DNA from: an uncultured Phocaeicola sp.
Lineage (GTDB): Bacteria > Bacteroidota > Bacteroidia > Bacteroidales > Bacteroidaceae
Direction of reading: 5' to 3'
Length of the DNA: 64,000 nucleotides
NCBI GenBank assembly: GCA_944320855.1
Contig: CALUJF010000002.1
Span: 79,741 to 143,740 of the forward strand
Positions 26,785-35,593 of the stretch are shown here, piece by piece. The position numbers were made by a program, and so were the translations under genes. The stretch's first letter is position 1, and each line of letters begins with the position of its first letter. The notes beneath the pieces are model-generated. The model did not search any database. It was given only the letters and a program-made list of their open reading frames with translations, and had not been told where the DNA came from.

Positions 26785-28548
26785 ATGAAAGACTTTTTGA
26801 AAATGACTTTTGCCTCAATCATCGGAATGGTGATTGCCGGTTTCGTATTGCTCATAATGGGTATATCGGTAATAGGCGGCATGGTGGCAACTACTGAAGT
26901 GCCAACTGTAGTGAAAGAAAATTCAGTTTTCGTGCTCGACCTTAAAGGCAGCGTAGTGGAAAGATATGAAGAGAATCCATTGGAACAGCTGATGGGTGAA
27001 GAAATAACTACAAGAGGACTTGACGACATCCTCGCATCGATAGAGAAAGCTAAAAATGACCCTAAGATTAAAGGTATGCTTATCAATGCAGAAGTTTTCG
27101 CCTGCTCCACTGCATCGCTTCAGGACATCAGAACTGCAATAGCAGACTTTAAGGAATCAGGAAAGTTTGTTGTGGCTTATTCAGGTGCTTATACTCAGGG
27201 AGCATACTATGTTTCTACCGTAGCCGACAAGGTTTTCCTTAATCCTTCGGGAAGTATTTCATGGCACGGACTGTCTGCACAGACTATGTTCCTGAAAGAC
27301 TTGCTTGCCAAGGTGGGTGTAAAAATGCAGATATACAGAGTCGGTACATACAAATCGGCTGTAGAACCGTTCATCGCTACCGAAATGAGCCCTGCCAACA
27401 GAGAGCAGACTCTTGCTTTCACTCAGTCTATCTGGAATGAGATTGTTAGCGAAGTATCGGAATCAAGAAACATCTCAGTAGAAAAGCTGAATGAGATGGC
27501 TGATAAATGTATGGATTTCCAGCCTGCTGAAGCATATGTGGAAAACGGACTGGCAGACCAGCTGATGTATAAAGATGAGGTATTGTCATATCTGAAGAAA
27601 CTGACAAATATAAGCGAGAAATCCACTCTGAACACTCTGACTCTGGACGACATGAAGAACCTGGCAGTACCTTCAACAGCGAAGGGCCGCGACGTGATAG
27701 CTGTATATTACGCTTTCGGAGAAATAGACAATGCTGCCGATCCATATAATGAAGGTATCGTATCTGAAAAAGTGACAAAACATCTGCGTGACTTGAGAAA
27801 TGACGACAATGTTAAGGCCGTGGTCCTCAGAGTGAACTCACCGGGTGGTAGCGCATACGGTTCTGAACAGATTTGGCGAGAAGTGTCACTGCTGAAAGAA
27901 AAGAAACCGGTAGTAGTTTCTATGGGTGACTATGCTGCTTCAGGCGGTTACTATATCTCTTGTGCAGCCGACTGGATTGTGGCTCAGCCAACTACTCTTA
28001 CCGGTTCTATCGGTATATTCGGAATGATTCCTGATGCATCGGAACTTATCACAAAGAAACTTGGAGTTAAGATAGACGGTGTAAAGACCAACAAGCTTGC
28101 CGATATGGGCGACATGAGCCGTCCGTTCAACGCAGAAGAGGGTGCGCTGATACAAGGCATGGTGAACAGCGGTTACGAACTATTCACCAAGAGATGTGCT
28201 GAAGGTAGAAACATGTCTATCGACAGTCTGAAGATGATTGCCGAAGGCCGTGTATGGTCGGGTGAAATGGCTAAAGAGCTGAAACTTGTTGATGAGTTGG
28301 GAAATCTGGAATGTGCTATCAAGAAGGCTTCTGAACTCTGCGGTATAAGAGATTACAAGGTAGCTTCTTATCCTAAGAAAGTGGATTTCATCACAAGCCT
28401 CATCAGCAACGCCAAACCTGAAAGATATATCAGCAGCAAGTTGGAAGATTCGTTCGGAGAATTCTACAACGGATTCATGATGATAAAGAACCTCGACAAG
28501 GCTGACCGCATACAGGCAAGAATGCCTTTCGAGATATCTATAAACTAA
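26785..28548 (+). CDS. sppA: signal peptide peptidase SppA, long (67K) type
   Basis: SppA is a membrane-bound serine protease that degrades cleaved signal peptides. The 587-residue product has an N-terminal membrane segment (about 9-35) and two tandem ClpP-like domains. The general-base lysine is in VGTYKSAVEPF (Lys190) and the nucleophile in GDYAASGGYY (Ser386), the normal split of the Lys/Ser dyad between the two domains. It is followed closely by lpxK. Confidence 0.95.
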   Translation: MKDFLKMTFASIIGMVIAGFVLLIMGISVIGGMVATTEVPTVVKENSVFVLDLKGSVVERYEENPLEQLMGEEITTRGLDDILASIEKAKNDPKIKGMLINAEVFACSTASLQDIRTAIADFKESGKFVVAYSGAYTQGAYYVSTVADKVFLNPSGSISWHGLSAQTMFLKDLLAKVGVKMQIYRVGTYKSAVEPFIATEMSPANREQTLAFTQSIWNEIVSEVSESRNISVEKLNEMADKCMDFQPAEAYVENGLADQLMYKDEVLSYLKKLTNISEKSTLNTLTLDDMKNLAVPSTAKGRDVIAVYYAFGEIDNAADPYNEGIVSEKVTKHLRDLRNDDNVKAVVLRVNSPGGSAYGSEQIWREVSLLKEKKPVVVSMGDYAASGGYYISCAADWIVAQPTTLTGSIGIFGMIPDASELITKKLGVKIDGVKTNKLADMGDMSRPFNAEEGALIQGMVNSGYELFTKRCAEGRNMSIDSLKMIAEGRVWSGEMAKELKLVDELGNLECAIKKASELCGIRDYKVASYPKKVDFITSLISNAKPERYISSKLEDSFGEFYNGFMMIKNLDKADRIQARMPFEISIN

Positions 28549-28576
28549 AATGTATAATAGTTCCAACCACACGAAG

Positions 28577-29713
28577 ATGAAACAAGACAAACCTCGCATA
28601 TACATTCCGCTGCTTCCTTTTTCGGCATTATACGGCATGGCTGTATGGCTGAGAAACAAGCTGTTCGACTGGGATATCCTGAAATCAAGGAGTTTCCCGA
28701 TACCGGTGATATGCGTTGGTAACATCACCGTGGGCGGAACCGGAAAAACGCCTCACACTGAATATCTGATAAGACTTCTGAAAGATGAATTCAATGTGTG
28801 CGTGTTGAGCCGCGGATACAAACGTAAATCGAAAGGTTTCGTTCTGGCAGAGAAAGGCAAAAGCACTATAGAGGATATAGGTGACGAACCTTTCCAGATG
28901 TGGCAGAAGTTTCCGGATATCAATGTAGCCGCCGACAGCGACAGATGCAACGGTATTGACAATCTTATCACCAAAGCAGGCAACCGTGACAAGAAGCAGG
29001 TAATAGTGCTTGACGACGCATATCAGCACAGATATGTCAAGGCAGGAATGTACATACTGCTGATAGACTACAACAGACGTATCCGTCACGACACTCTCCT
29101 ACCCGCCGGACGACTTAGGGAACCGGCAAGCGGGAAAAGCAGGGCTGACATCATCATAGTAAGTAAATGTCCGGAGAACCTGACTTCTGAAGAGATGGAC
29201 AGACTGCGTTCTGAAATATCACCTACAGCAGAGCAGGAAGTGTTCTTCACTTATATGAAGTACGGAAATCTGTACCGCATATTCCGTCAGGGAAATAACA
29301 ACGAAATGAAGCCTGAGGATATATCACCGGACAGCCATATACTGTTGCTCACCGGAATAGCATCGCCAAAGGCTATAACAGAGAAGCTTAGGCAATACAC
29401 CGGGAACATAGAGTCAATGGTATTTGCCGACCATCATAACTTCAACCGGGAAGATATGGAAACCCTCAGAGGCAGATTCATGTCAATGCCCGAAGGCAGA
29501 AGAATGATAATAACGACCGAGAAAGATGCAGCAAGACTTACCACTCATCCGCACCTGAGCGAAGAACTGAAACCATATATCTACGCTCTGCCTGTGGAAG
29601 TAAGCTTCCTGAACAACGAAACAATTAAGTTCAACCAAAAAATAACCGAGTATGTTAGAAAAAATTCAAGAAACAGCAGCATTTCTGAAAGCAAGGATGC
29701 AGACAAATCCTGA
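28577..29713 (+). CDS. lpxK: tetraacyldisaccharide 4'-kinase
   Basis: LpxK phosphorylates the lipid A disaccharide at the inner membrane. The P-loop GNITVGGTGKTPHTEYL follows a hydrophobic N-terminal stretch. VLSRGYKRKSKGF and the FADHHNF motif are also visible. I prefer ATG 28577 (MKQDKPRIYIP) over 28550, which directly abuts the sppA stop, but this is not certain. The C-terminus runs 62 bases into punA in another frame, an unusually long overlap. Confidence 0.9.
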   Translation: MKQDKPRIYIPLLPFSALYGMAVWLRNKLFDWDILKSRSFPIPVICVGNITVGGTGKTPHTEYLIRLLKDEFNVCVLSRGYKRKSKGFVLAEKGKSTIEDIGDEPFQMWQKFPDINVAADSDRCNGIDNLITKAGNRDKKQVIVLDDAYQHRYVKAGMYILLIDYNRRIRHDTLLPAGRLREPASGKSRADIIIVSKCPENLTSEEMDRLRSEISPTAEQEVFFTYMKYGNLYRIFRQGNNNEMKPEDISPDSHILLLTGIASPKAITEKLRQYTGNIESMVFADHHNFNREDMETLRGRFMSMPEGRRMIITTEKDAARLTTHPHLSEELKPYIYALPVEVSFLNNETIKFNQKITEYVRKNSRNSSISESKDADKS

Positions 29714-30461
29714 GACAGCCATCATATTGGGCACAGGACTGGGCAGCTTGGTACACGACATTACCGACAAGTATGAGATTCCTTATTCAGAGATACCGAA
29801 TTTCCCCGTATCGACAGTAGAAGGACACAGCGGCAAGCTAATCTTCGGAAAACTTGGAGGTAAGGACATCCTCGCAATGCAAGGACGTTTCCACTACTAC
29901 GAAGGTTACTCGATGAAAGAAGTGACATTCCCTGTCAGAGTAATGAGAGAACTCGGCATAAAGACACTTTTCGTATCGAACGCAGCAGGTGGAACTAATC
30001 CTGATTTCGAAATAGGCGACCTGATGGTTATTACGGATCATATAAACTTCTTTCCGGACAATCCGCTGAGAGGCAAGAACATAGACTACGGTCCCCGATT
30101 CCCGGACATGAGCGAGGCTTACTCGCACGAACTTATTAATAAGGCATTCGAAATTGCAGCCGAAAAAGGTATCAAACTTCAGAAGGGAGTATATATCGGT
30201 ACTCAGGGACCTACTTTCGAAACTCCTGCCGAATATAAGATGTTCAGAATCCTGGGAGCTGACGCTGTAGGTATGTCTACAGTGCCGGAAGTGATTGTGG
30301 CAAACCATTGCGGAATCAGAGTCTTCGGTGTATCGGTAATCACAGACTTAGGAGTGGAAGGCAAGATAGTGGAAGTATCGCACGAAGAAGTACAGAAAGC
30401 CGCCGATGCCGCACAGCCACGGATGACCAGCATAATGAAAGAACTTATAAACAGAGTATAA
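29652..30461 (+). CDS. punA: purine nucleoside phosphorylase
   Basis: This enzyme phosphorolyses guanosine and inosine in purine salvage. The 269-residue product has the trimeric PNP features: ILGTGLGSL, VEGHSGKL, QGRFHYYEGY, SNAAGGTNP, GPTFETPAEY and the VGMSTVPEVIVA signature. It overlaps the end of lpxK by 62 bases and is 14 bases from thiL. Confidence 0.95.
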   Translation: MLEKIQETAAFLKARMQTNPETAIILGTGLGSLVHDITDKYEIPYSEIPNFPVSTVEGHSGKLIFGKLGGKDILAMQGRFHYYEGYSMKEVTFPVRVMRELGIKTLFVSNAAGGTNPDFEIGDLMVITDHINFFPDNPLRGKNIDYGPRFPDMSEAYSHELINKAFEIAAEKGIKLQKGVYIGTQGPTFETPAEYKMFRILGADAVGMSTVPEVIVANHCGIRVFGVSVITDLGVEGKIVEVSHEEVQKAADAAQPRMTSIMKELINRV

Positions 30462-30475
30462 ACAATTATATAATC

Positions 30476-31510
30476 ATGCACGAAGGAAACAGAACAGAAA
30501 TTTCCACTTTGGGAGAATTCGGACTGATAAAACATCTGACCGACAATATAAAATTAGTAAACAACGAAACAAAATACGGTATCGGCGATGATGCTGCCGT
30601 TTTGGAATATAGCGACCGTCAGGTGCTCGTCACCACAGACCTGCTGATGGAAGGTGTACATTTCGACTTGGTATATACACCGCTGAAACATCTGGGATAT
30701 AAGTCGGCAATGGTAAACTTCTCCGACATATACGCAATGAACGGAACACCGAAGCAGATAACAGTTTCGCTTGCCGTATCAAAAAGATTCTGCATTGAAG
30801 ACCTGGAAGATTTCTATGAAGGATTGAAACTGGCTTGCCAACTGCATAATGTTGATATAGTGGGCGGCGATACGACTTCATCTGTAACAGGACTTGCCAT
30901 CTCTATCACATGTATAGGCGAAGCAAGAAAAGAAGACGTGGTCTATCGCAACGGCGCGAAGGAAACAGACCTTATCTGCGTGACAGGTGACCTTGGAGCT
31001 TCATATATGGGACTTCAGCTTATGGAACGCGAAAAGGCTGTGTTCAACGGAAGCAAAGATGTACAGCCTGACTTCGCCGGTAAGGAATATCTATTGGAAA
31101 GATTCCTTAAACCGGAAGCAAGAAAAGACATCATCGAAGAGCTGGCAAAAGCAAGAATCAAACCTACTGCAATGATGGATATCTCCGACGGTCTTTCATC
31201 CGAACTGATGCATATATGCAGCCAGAGCAAATGCGGATGCCGCGTTTACGAAGAACGTATCCCTATAGACTATCAGACAGCCGTCATGGCAGAAGAGTTC
31301 AATATGAACCTAAGCACTTGTGCCTTGAACGGAGGAGAAGATTATGAACTTCTTTTCACCGTGCCACTGACTATGCACGAAACAGTGTCACAGATTAAAG
31401 ATGTGAAAGTGATTGGTCACATCACAAAAGAGGAATTAGGATGCGCGCTCGTGACAAGAGATGGCAACGAACTGGAGCTTAAAGCTCAGGGATGGAATCC
31501 TTTGAAATAA
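30476..31510 (+). CDS. thiL: thiamine-monophosphate kinase
   Basis: ThiL makes the active cofactor thiamine diphosphate from the monophosphate. The 344-residue protein contains GIGDDAAVL, TTDLLMEGVHFD, VNFSDIYAMNG, the GGDTTSS motif and MMDISDGLSSEL. The frame is open much further upstream, but those residues lie over punA and do not resemble the family, so ATG 30476 (MHEGNRTEI) is chosen. A strong terminator follows. Confidence 0.94.
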   Translation: MHEGNRTEISTLGEFGLIKHLTDNIKLVNNETKYGIGDDAAVLEYSDRQVLVTTDLLMEGVHFDLVYTPLKHLGYKSAMVNFSDIYAMNGTPKQITVSLAVSKRFCIEDLEDFYEGLKLACQLHNVDIVGGDTTSSVTGLAISITCIGEARKEDVVYRNGAKETDLICVTGDLGASYMGLQLMEREKAVFNGSKDVQPDFAGKEYLLERFLKPEARKDIIEELAKARIKPTAMMDISDGLSSELMHICSQSKCGCRVYEERIPIDYQTAVMAEEFNMNLSTCALNGGEDYELLFTVPLTMHETVSQIKDVKVIGHITKEELGCALVTRDGNELELKAQGWNPLK

Positions 31511-31540
31511 AAAGACTATAATAGTTTAGATAAACTTACG

Positions 31541-31582
31541 TGTCAGCAATGCTTGTAAAGGAGTGTTGCTGACATTTTTTTT
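31541..31582 (+). terminator. terminator after thiL
   Basis: TGTCAGCAA (31541-31549) pairs with TTGCTGACA (31566-31574) and is followed by a long T-run. Confidence 0.88.
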
Positions 31583-31692
31583 ATTTTTTTTCGTGGGGGC
31601 ATAGGGGTTTTCATATAATCCTGCGTTATGTCAGTGAAAGAAACAAAGAGATAAACAAAAATTGAATACTAACTTACTAAACTATTTGAATT

Positions 31693-32315
31693 ATGAAACT
31701 GAAATTTTTAGCATTGTCATTGGTAATGGTAGCAGGTGTAAACATGGTTAATGCACAGAACACTACAAAAGATTTTGTATCGGAAGACAGAAAGCATGAC
31801 ATCCGCCTGTCGGTAAGCGACGGACTTACACAAGGTACTTCAAACATTTTGGGAATGGGTATAGCTGATGCAATATTAGGTACAAAACGTTCTGACAGCA
31901 AAACAAGTCTTACCTACGGATTCGGATACAGATACAGAATAATAGATTCAGAGTTGGTGCAGACCTCGGATTTGGAATGTCAAGCAGCAAACTGGCACTT
32001 GCAGGAAAACAATCTCCTTCTATAAAAGAAAAAGATTTGAGATTCCTCGTTCTTCCTACAGCTGAGTTCGTTTACTTCAAGCGTAGATTAGTTGAACTTT
32101 ATGGTTCTGCTGCAGCCCGTGTAAACTTGTCAAGACACACAGAAACCGCATTGACTAAAAATGCAACAGCAGGAAAATCAAGCTTCAGCACAGATTTCGC
32201 ATACCAGGTAAACCCTATAGCACTTAGAGTAGGCAATAACCGTGTAGGCGGTTTCGTGGAAGCAGGTCTTGGAACTAAAGGATTCGTCACTGCAGGTGTA
32301 AGCTTCAAATTCTAA
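31693..32315 (+). pseudogene. outer-membrane beta-barrel protein gene split by a one-base deletion
   Basis: The first frame (31693 onward) encodes a signal peptide, MKLKFLALSLVMVAGVNMVNAQ, and a barrel-like N-terminus with LSVSDGLTQGTSNILGMG. The second frame (to 32315) continues with RVGADLGFGMSSSK and ends in FVTAGVSFKF, with the terminal Phe typical of outer-membrane barrels. Inserting one A in AGAATAATAGA near 31939-31942 restores the reading RYRINRFRVGADLG through the junction. This is therefore one gene of about 207 codons with a single-base deletion. It could be a real mutation, a switchable gene or a sequencing error. Confidence 0.82.
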
Positions 32316-32381
32316 ACAACACAATATCTAAACAGCTTAACTAAACTTTTCACAAAAAACTTTACTACTCTTTCTAACTGA

Positions 32382-32415
32382 AAAAAGGATGTGCCGGCCG
32401 GTACATCCTTTTTGG
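32382..32415 (+). terminator. terminator after the barrel gene
   Basis: AAAAAGGATGT and ACATCCTTTTT flank the core GCCGGCCGGT, giving an almost perfect palindrome with a T-run, before the tRNA. Confidence 0.85.
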
Positions 32416-32611
32416 ATTTGCTGAGTTTTACTATTTATGTAATAACATATCAAATCATCGTAGTTTTACTGCCTTCATATTGGGGCTTTACATATGAGAC
32501 ATTCACATTCGCATTTTACGTTTTAAACCTACATTTTAGAGTAAAAAAGATGGTAAAAACACCTTTTTTAATCAAAAAAGCACTTTTTTCTCTATTTTTC
32601 TTTGAAAAAGA

Positions 32612-32642
32612 TTTGGTAGTATAAAAAAAATACCTACCTTTG
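32612..32642 (+). promoter_or_regulatory. promoter of tRNA-Phe
   Basis: TTTG (32612-32615) and TACCTTTG (32635-32642) are separated by 19 bases, matching the Bacteroidetes -33/-7 consensus. The tRNA starts 22 bases downstream. Confidence 0.8.
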
Positions 32643-32663
32643 CAACCGCAAACGAAAAACAAC

Positions 32664-32736
32664 GGTGCCATAGCTCAGTTGGTAGAGCAAAGGACTGAAA
32701 ATCCTTGTGTCCCCGGTTCGATTCCTGGTGGCACCA
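32664..32736 (+). tRNA. tRNA-Phe (anticodon GAA)
   Basis: The 73-base gene folds as a standard cloverleaf. The acceptor stem is GGTGCCA/TGGCACC, the D stem GCTC/GAGC, the anticodon stem AAGGA/TCCTT with loop CTGAAAA (anticodon GAA), and the T arm holds GGTTCGATTCC. The discriminator base is A and no CCA is encoded. Its 3' end (32725-32737) is repeated at 63483-63495, so it is the integration target of the element that follows. Integration has left the tRNA intact. Confidence 0.97.
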
Positions 32737-32737
32737 C
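32725..32737 (+). other. left attachment site (tRNA 3' end)
   Basis: CTGGTGGCACCAC, the last 12 bases of tRNA-Phe plus one, recurs exactly at 63483-63495. It marks the left boundary of the integrated element. Confidence 0.85.
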
Positions 32738-32749
32738 AATCGAAATCAT

Positions 32750-32778
32750 AAGTCGCTGAAAATCAGCGACTTTTCTTT
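32750..32778 (+). terminator. hairpin just inside the left end of the element
   Basis: AGTCGCTG and CAGCGACT (32751-32758, 32764-32771) with an AAAAT loop are followed by a T-rich tract. It probably ends tRNA-Phe transcription and is supplied by the element. Confidence 0.7.
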
Positions 32779-32952
32779 TTATAATAACTCTTACTCCCCC
32801 TTTTTCTCCCCCACCTATACTTTATATTAGTTTAACCTCCACAACGTTAATATACTCAAAGGACAATACTATTATTTCCAGTTATTGTTTATAGTTGAGC
32901 AACATTAATTATTTTTGCGACAGAGAAAAAGCAGCTATAAAGATAAAATATT

Positions 32953-33255
32953 ATGCAGACAAACAATCATCAACTAGTAGATTATGACGCAGTACTTGAT
33001 GCCAAGTTCGGGGCTAAAGGTACGGCAAGCAGACTTGAAGCTGAGGAAAAAGCCTATGCATTCTATACCGGACAGATTATAGAGGATGCAAGAAAGAAAG
33101 CAAAAATAAGTCAAGCTGAACTGGCAAGAAGAATAGGATCCAATCGTTCTTACATCTCAAGGGTAGAAAGTGGACAAACAGAACCTAAAGTTTCCACCTT
33201 CTACAGAATAATGAATGCATTGGGATGTAAAATAGAATTGTCAATGTCCTTGTAA
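32953..33255 (+). CDS. HTH-XRE protein (HigA-like)
   Basis: The 100-residue protein has an N-terminal helical region and a C-terminal Cro/CI helix-turn-helix (ISQAELARRIGSNRSYISRVESGQTEP). It resembles antitoxins such as HigA that follow a toxin gene, but no toxin reading frame fits in the short space upstream. It could instead regulate the element. A terminator follows closely. Confidence 0.82.
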   Translation: MQTNNHQLVDYDAVLDAKFGAKGTASRLEAEEKAYAFYTGQIIEDARKKAKISQAELARRIGSNRSYISRVESGQTEPKVSTFYRIMNALGCKIELSMSL

Positions 33256-33282
33256 AATTTACAATCACTACTATAAACATTT

Positions 33283-33314
33283 ATCCTGTCATAAAACAAT
33301 GGCAGGATTTTTTT
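33283..33314 (+). terminator. terminator after the HigA-like gene
   Basis: ATCCTGTCAT and ATGGCAGGAT pair around AAAACA and are followed by a T-run. Confidence 0.75.
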
Positions 33315-33719
33315 ATTCCTCCCCCACTCCCCTCAAACCCTTATATATGAAATAAACAATAACAATAGAAAAATCAAACTATAAATCAAAAACAAAAAAT
33401 ACGATACCTGGTCTTATCATGCTTGCAGAGGATGCCATGAATAGGATTGGAAGGATAGTGCGTCAGAGAGTAACTATAGAGCTACAGTCTTTATAATGAA
33501 ATCTGAATGCCTATCGAAGAGCCAAGTTAAAGCGAAGAGTTTCAGACAAGGTTCTTCATTATATATGTGAGGATAATATCTATATGCAAAAAGATTTGTA
33601 TTAGAAGCCATTTCTAAAACTAACCGAATGATGATTGGTTTTAGAAGTTGTTTCATATTATCCTTATAATGGCAATAGCAGAGTACTGAGAAATCGGTAT
33701 TCTGCTATTTTTTTATTGC
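33315..33719. other. gene-poor stretch in the element
   Basis: Only very short open frames are present (a 25-codon frame starts at 33419). A hairpin with TCTAAAACTAACC and GATTGGTTTTAGA arms lies at about 33613-33648 and could end the convergent ATPase transcript. The word ATCTGAATGCCTAT is shared with the second integrase gene at the window end, which may hint at a decayed integrase but is too short to rely on. Confidence 0.4.
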
Positions 33720-35021
33720 TTACAAGGCAGACATCCATTTCCACGCAGGAATAACATCAATCTTTTTATTTTCTATGTAAATAACATCCTCATAGTCGAT
33801 GGTTATGATTTTCATATTATCACACCCGGTAGCGGACGATGCTTCCATAATACCTCGTATCTCCCTTTCTTTTGTTTCAGCATCGCTCATATCCCATGTC
33901 ACCTGAATAAGCTCCACCACAGACTCCTCCCGTTGTATTACGAAATCGCATTCACTGTTGCCTTGATAATACGAAATCTTATCTGATGGCATACGATTTC
34001 TATACAGATGCATAAATACGCTATTCTCAAGATTCTTTCCATTGTCATTGCTCTGTGGCATAATGACAGCACTGCGTAAACCGTTGTCTATACAATAATA
34101 CTTGTCGAGTGATTTCTGTTCTTTGCTGAGCGAACGTTCATATTTGGGAATTCTGATGAACAGAAAAATGTCACACGCATAATCGGCCCAAAGATAAAGG
34201 TCGTCTTTTGTAACTTTAAGACCTTGCGACTTTATATCCTTATATATGGCATTTATGGATGTAGGTTTGGTCAGGTTGGACATTATCCTCTTAACGAAAT
34301 ATCTTACCATACCGATATTCGAAATCTTGTAGTGCTCTACCATATCCTTAAGAATCATTGTATCGAAATATCCGTGCAACAACTTTATCTGTTCGGAACG
34401 AGTATGTGTAAGAACTATTTCAGGGAAGGAACTTACGCTGTTATATTCCAAGAAAGCATTTCGCAGTCTGGCTATGTCCTGCTCAAGATAACTATCGGTT
34501 TTAACACCGATAAACCGACAATATTCATTGAATGATAAAGGAAAAGTTTCGTATTCCAAAGGGTATCCTCTCAATGCGGAACTTAATTCTTTGGAGAGCA
34601 TCGTAGCATTACTTCCGCATACATAAATATTCTTGCAGTAAGATTTGTAAAGGCGCAGCACAAAGTATTCCCAGTCTTTTATTAACTGAATCTCATCCAA
34701 AAAGATATGTACATCTTTGAATGCCACGTCAGGATACATCTCCATATAGGCTACAACAACCTCATCAAGTTGTGATGCGTCCATGCTCTTTAATCGTTCA
34801 TCGTCGAAACCTAACCATAAAATGTTCTTAGAAGGTACTCCGCCTGCAACAAGTTCGTTGATAGCTATCTCCATCATGGTAGATTTTCCACATCGTCGTA
34901 CACCTGGTACTGTTATAATCTTTTTACGTGCTAAAGGCAGCTTAGTGTCTCTATCTATAACATCGAACGGTATTTCACTCTGTTTTATAGCAATCAGAGA
35001 TTTTATAATATCCTTTCTCAT
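33720..35021 (-). CDS. AAA+ ATPase with DUF4143 domain
   Basis: The 433-residue protein has an AAA_14-type ATPase domain with P-loop GVRRCGKST (40-48), Walker B IFLDEIQ (Asp109-Glu110) and sensor-like VCGSNATM, followed by a C-terminal DUF4143 nuclease-like domain. These proteins are abundant in Bacteroidales; their role is poorly known. ATG 35021 is preferred because AAAGGAAAG precedes it and a TATATTTG box lies at 35043-35050. A longer reading to 35072 would start upstream of that promoter. It is transcribed opposite to its neighbours and may be cargo. Confidence 0.87.
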   Translation of the reverse strand: MRKDIIKSLIAIKQSEIPFDVIDRDTKLPLARKKIITVPGVRRCGKSTMMEIAINELVAGGVPSKNILWLGFDDERLKSMDASQLDEVVVAYMEMYPDVAFKDVHIFLDEIQLIKDWEYFVLRLYKSYCKNIYVCGSNATMLSKELSSALRGYPLEYETFPLSFNEYCRFIGVKTDSYLEQDIARLRNAFLEYNSVSSFPEIVLTHTRSEQIKLLHGYFDTMILKDMVEHYKISNIGMVRYFVKRIMSNLTKPTSINAIYKDIKSQGLKVTKDDLYLWADYACDIFLFIRIPKYERSLSKEQKSLDKYYCIDNGLRSAVIMPQSNDNGKNLENSVFMHLYRNRMPSDKISYYQGNSECDFVIQREESVVELIQVTWDMSDAETKEREIRGIMEASSATGCDNMKIITIDYEDVIYIENKKIDVIPAWKWMSAL

Positions 35022-35023
35022 AG

Positions 35024-35080
35024 TCTTTCCTTTTTTAAAGGACAAATATAGCAAATTCTTTCCTTTTTTCAAGGAAAGGA
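35024..35080 (-). promoter_or_regulatory. promoter flanked by two copies of a TCTTTCCTTTTTTnAAGGA repeat
   Basis: The repeats at 35024-35042 and 35057-35080 are each internally palindromic (CCTTT...AAAGG). Between them on the minus strand lies TATATTTG (35043-35050). The layout suggests a repressor gripping both sides of the ATPase promoter; which protein binds is unknown. Confidence 0.6.
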
Positions 35081-35461
35081 ATAAAAATATCTATTATCCA
35101 AGTATTTCATGTCTGATATGGTGCTGAGTATCATAAACTTGAATCTTACAAAAACTTGCCTCTGAAATTTTAGGGGTATCTCAACATTCATTACTAATGT
35201 TAAAATCCAAACTTCCTGATTTGTAACTATTGTCATATATCATATGAAGTTGTAACGCTCGACCGATAAAACATTGTAGATTATCAGCATATCATTGACT
35301 GATAGAACTCACTTGCGCGAGCTGTTCAATAAGACTAATTTTAATAAATTACCCCGTTTTATAATCCTTAAAACCCTTATATATAGATATAAACAACTAA
35401 TAATTAACGATTTAAATATAAGGAGAAATGAAAAATTAGAAACAACTAAAAAATTAAAGTA
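35081..35461. other. intergenic stretch without recognised genes
   Basis: About 380 A+T-rich bases separate the minus-strand ATPase from the plus-strand gene series. One small hairpin (ACATT CATTACT AATGT near 35190) is visible. No convincing coding frame or promoter pair was found. Confidence 0.5.
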
Positions 35462-35551
35462 ATGAACAAGGACGTAATTGTCATTGCTCTGGAGATTATT
35501 ACTATAGTCACCAGGGAAATTAGAGATTGGATGTGTAAAGGGAGAAGATAG
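35462..35551 (+). CDS. possible 29-residue hydrophobic peptide
   Basis: An ATG frame at 35462 encodes a short peptide with a hydrophobic middle (VIVIALEIITIVT) and a basic end (MCKGRR). It lies 42 bases before the DUF3871 gene on the same strand. No conservation can be shown from here, so the call is tentative. Confidence 0.35.
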   Translation: MNKDVIVIALEIITIVTREIRDWMCKGRR

Positions 35552-35593
35552 AATACCGATACACAAGTTTTTAACATTTTAAGGATAAGTAAA

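Noticed and set aside
30308-30475. A longer ThiL starting at 30308.
   Set aside because: The extra residues overlap punA in another frame, are Arg/Ser-rich and do not resemble the family; ATG 30476 gives a normal ThiL.
33480-33600. Remnant of a tyrosine integrase, because ATCTGAATGCCTAT also occurs in the second integrase gene.
   Set aside because: The shared word is only 14 bases and the surrounding reading frames do not align, so chance cannot be excluded.
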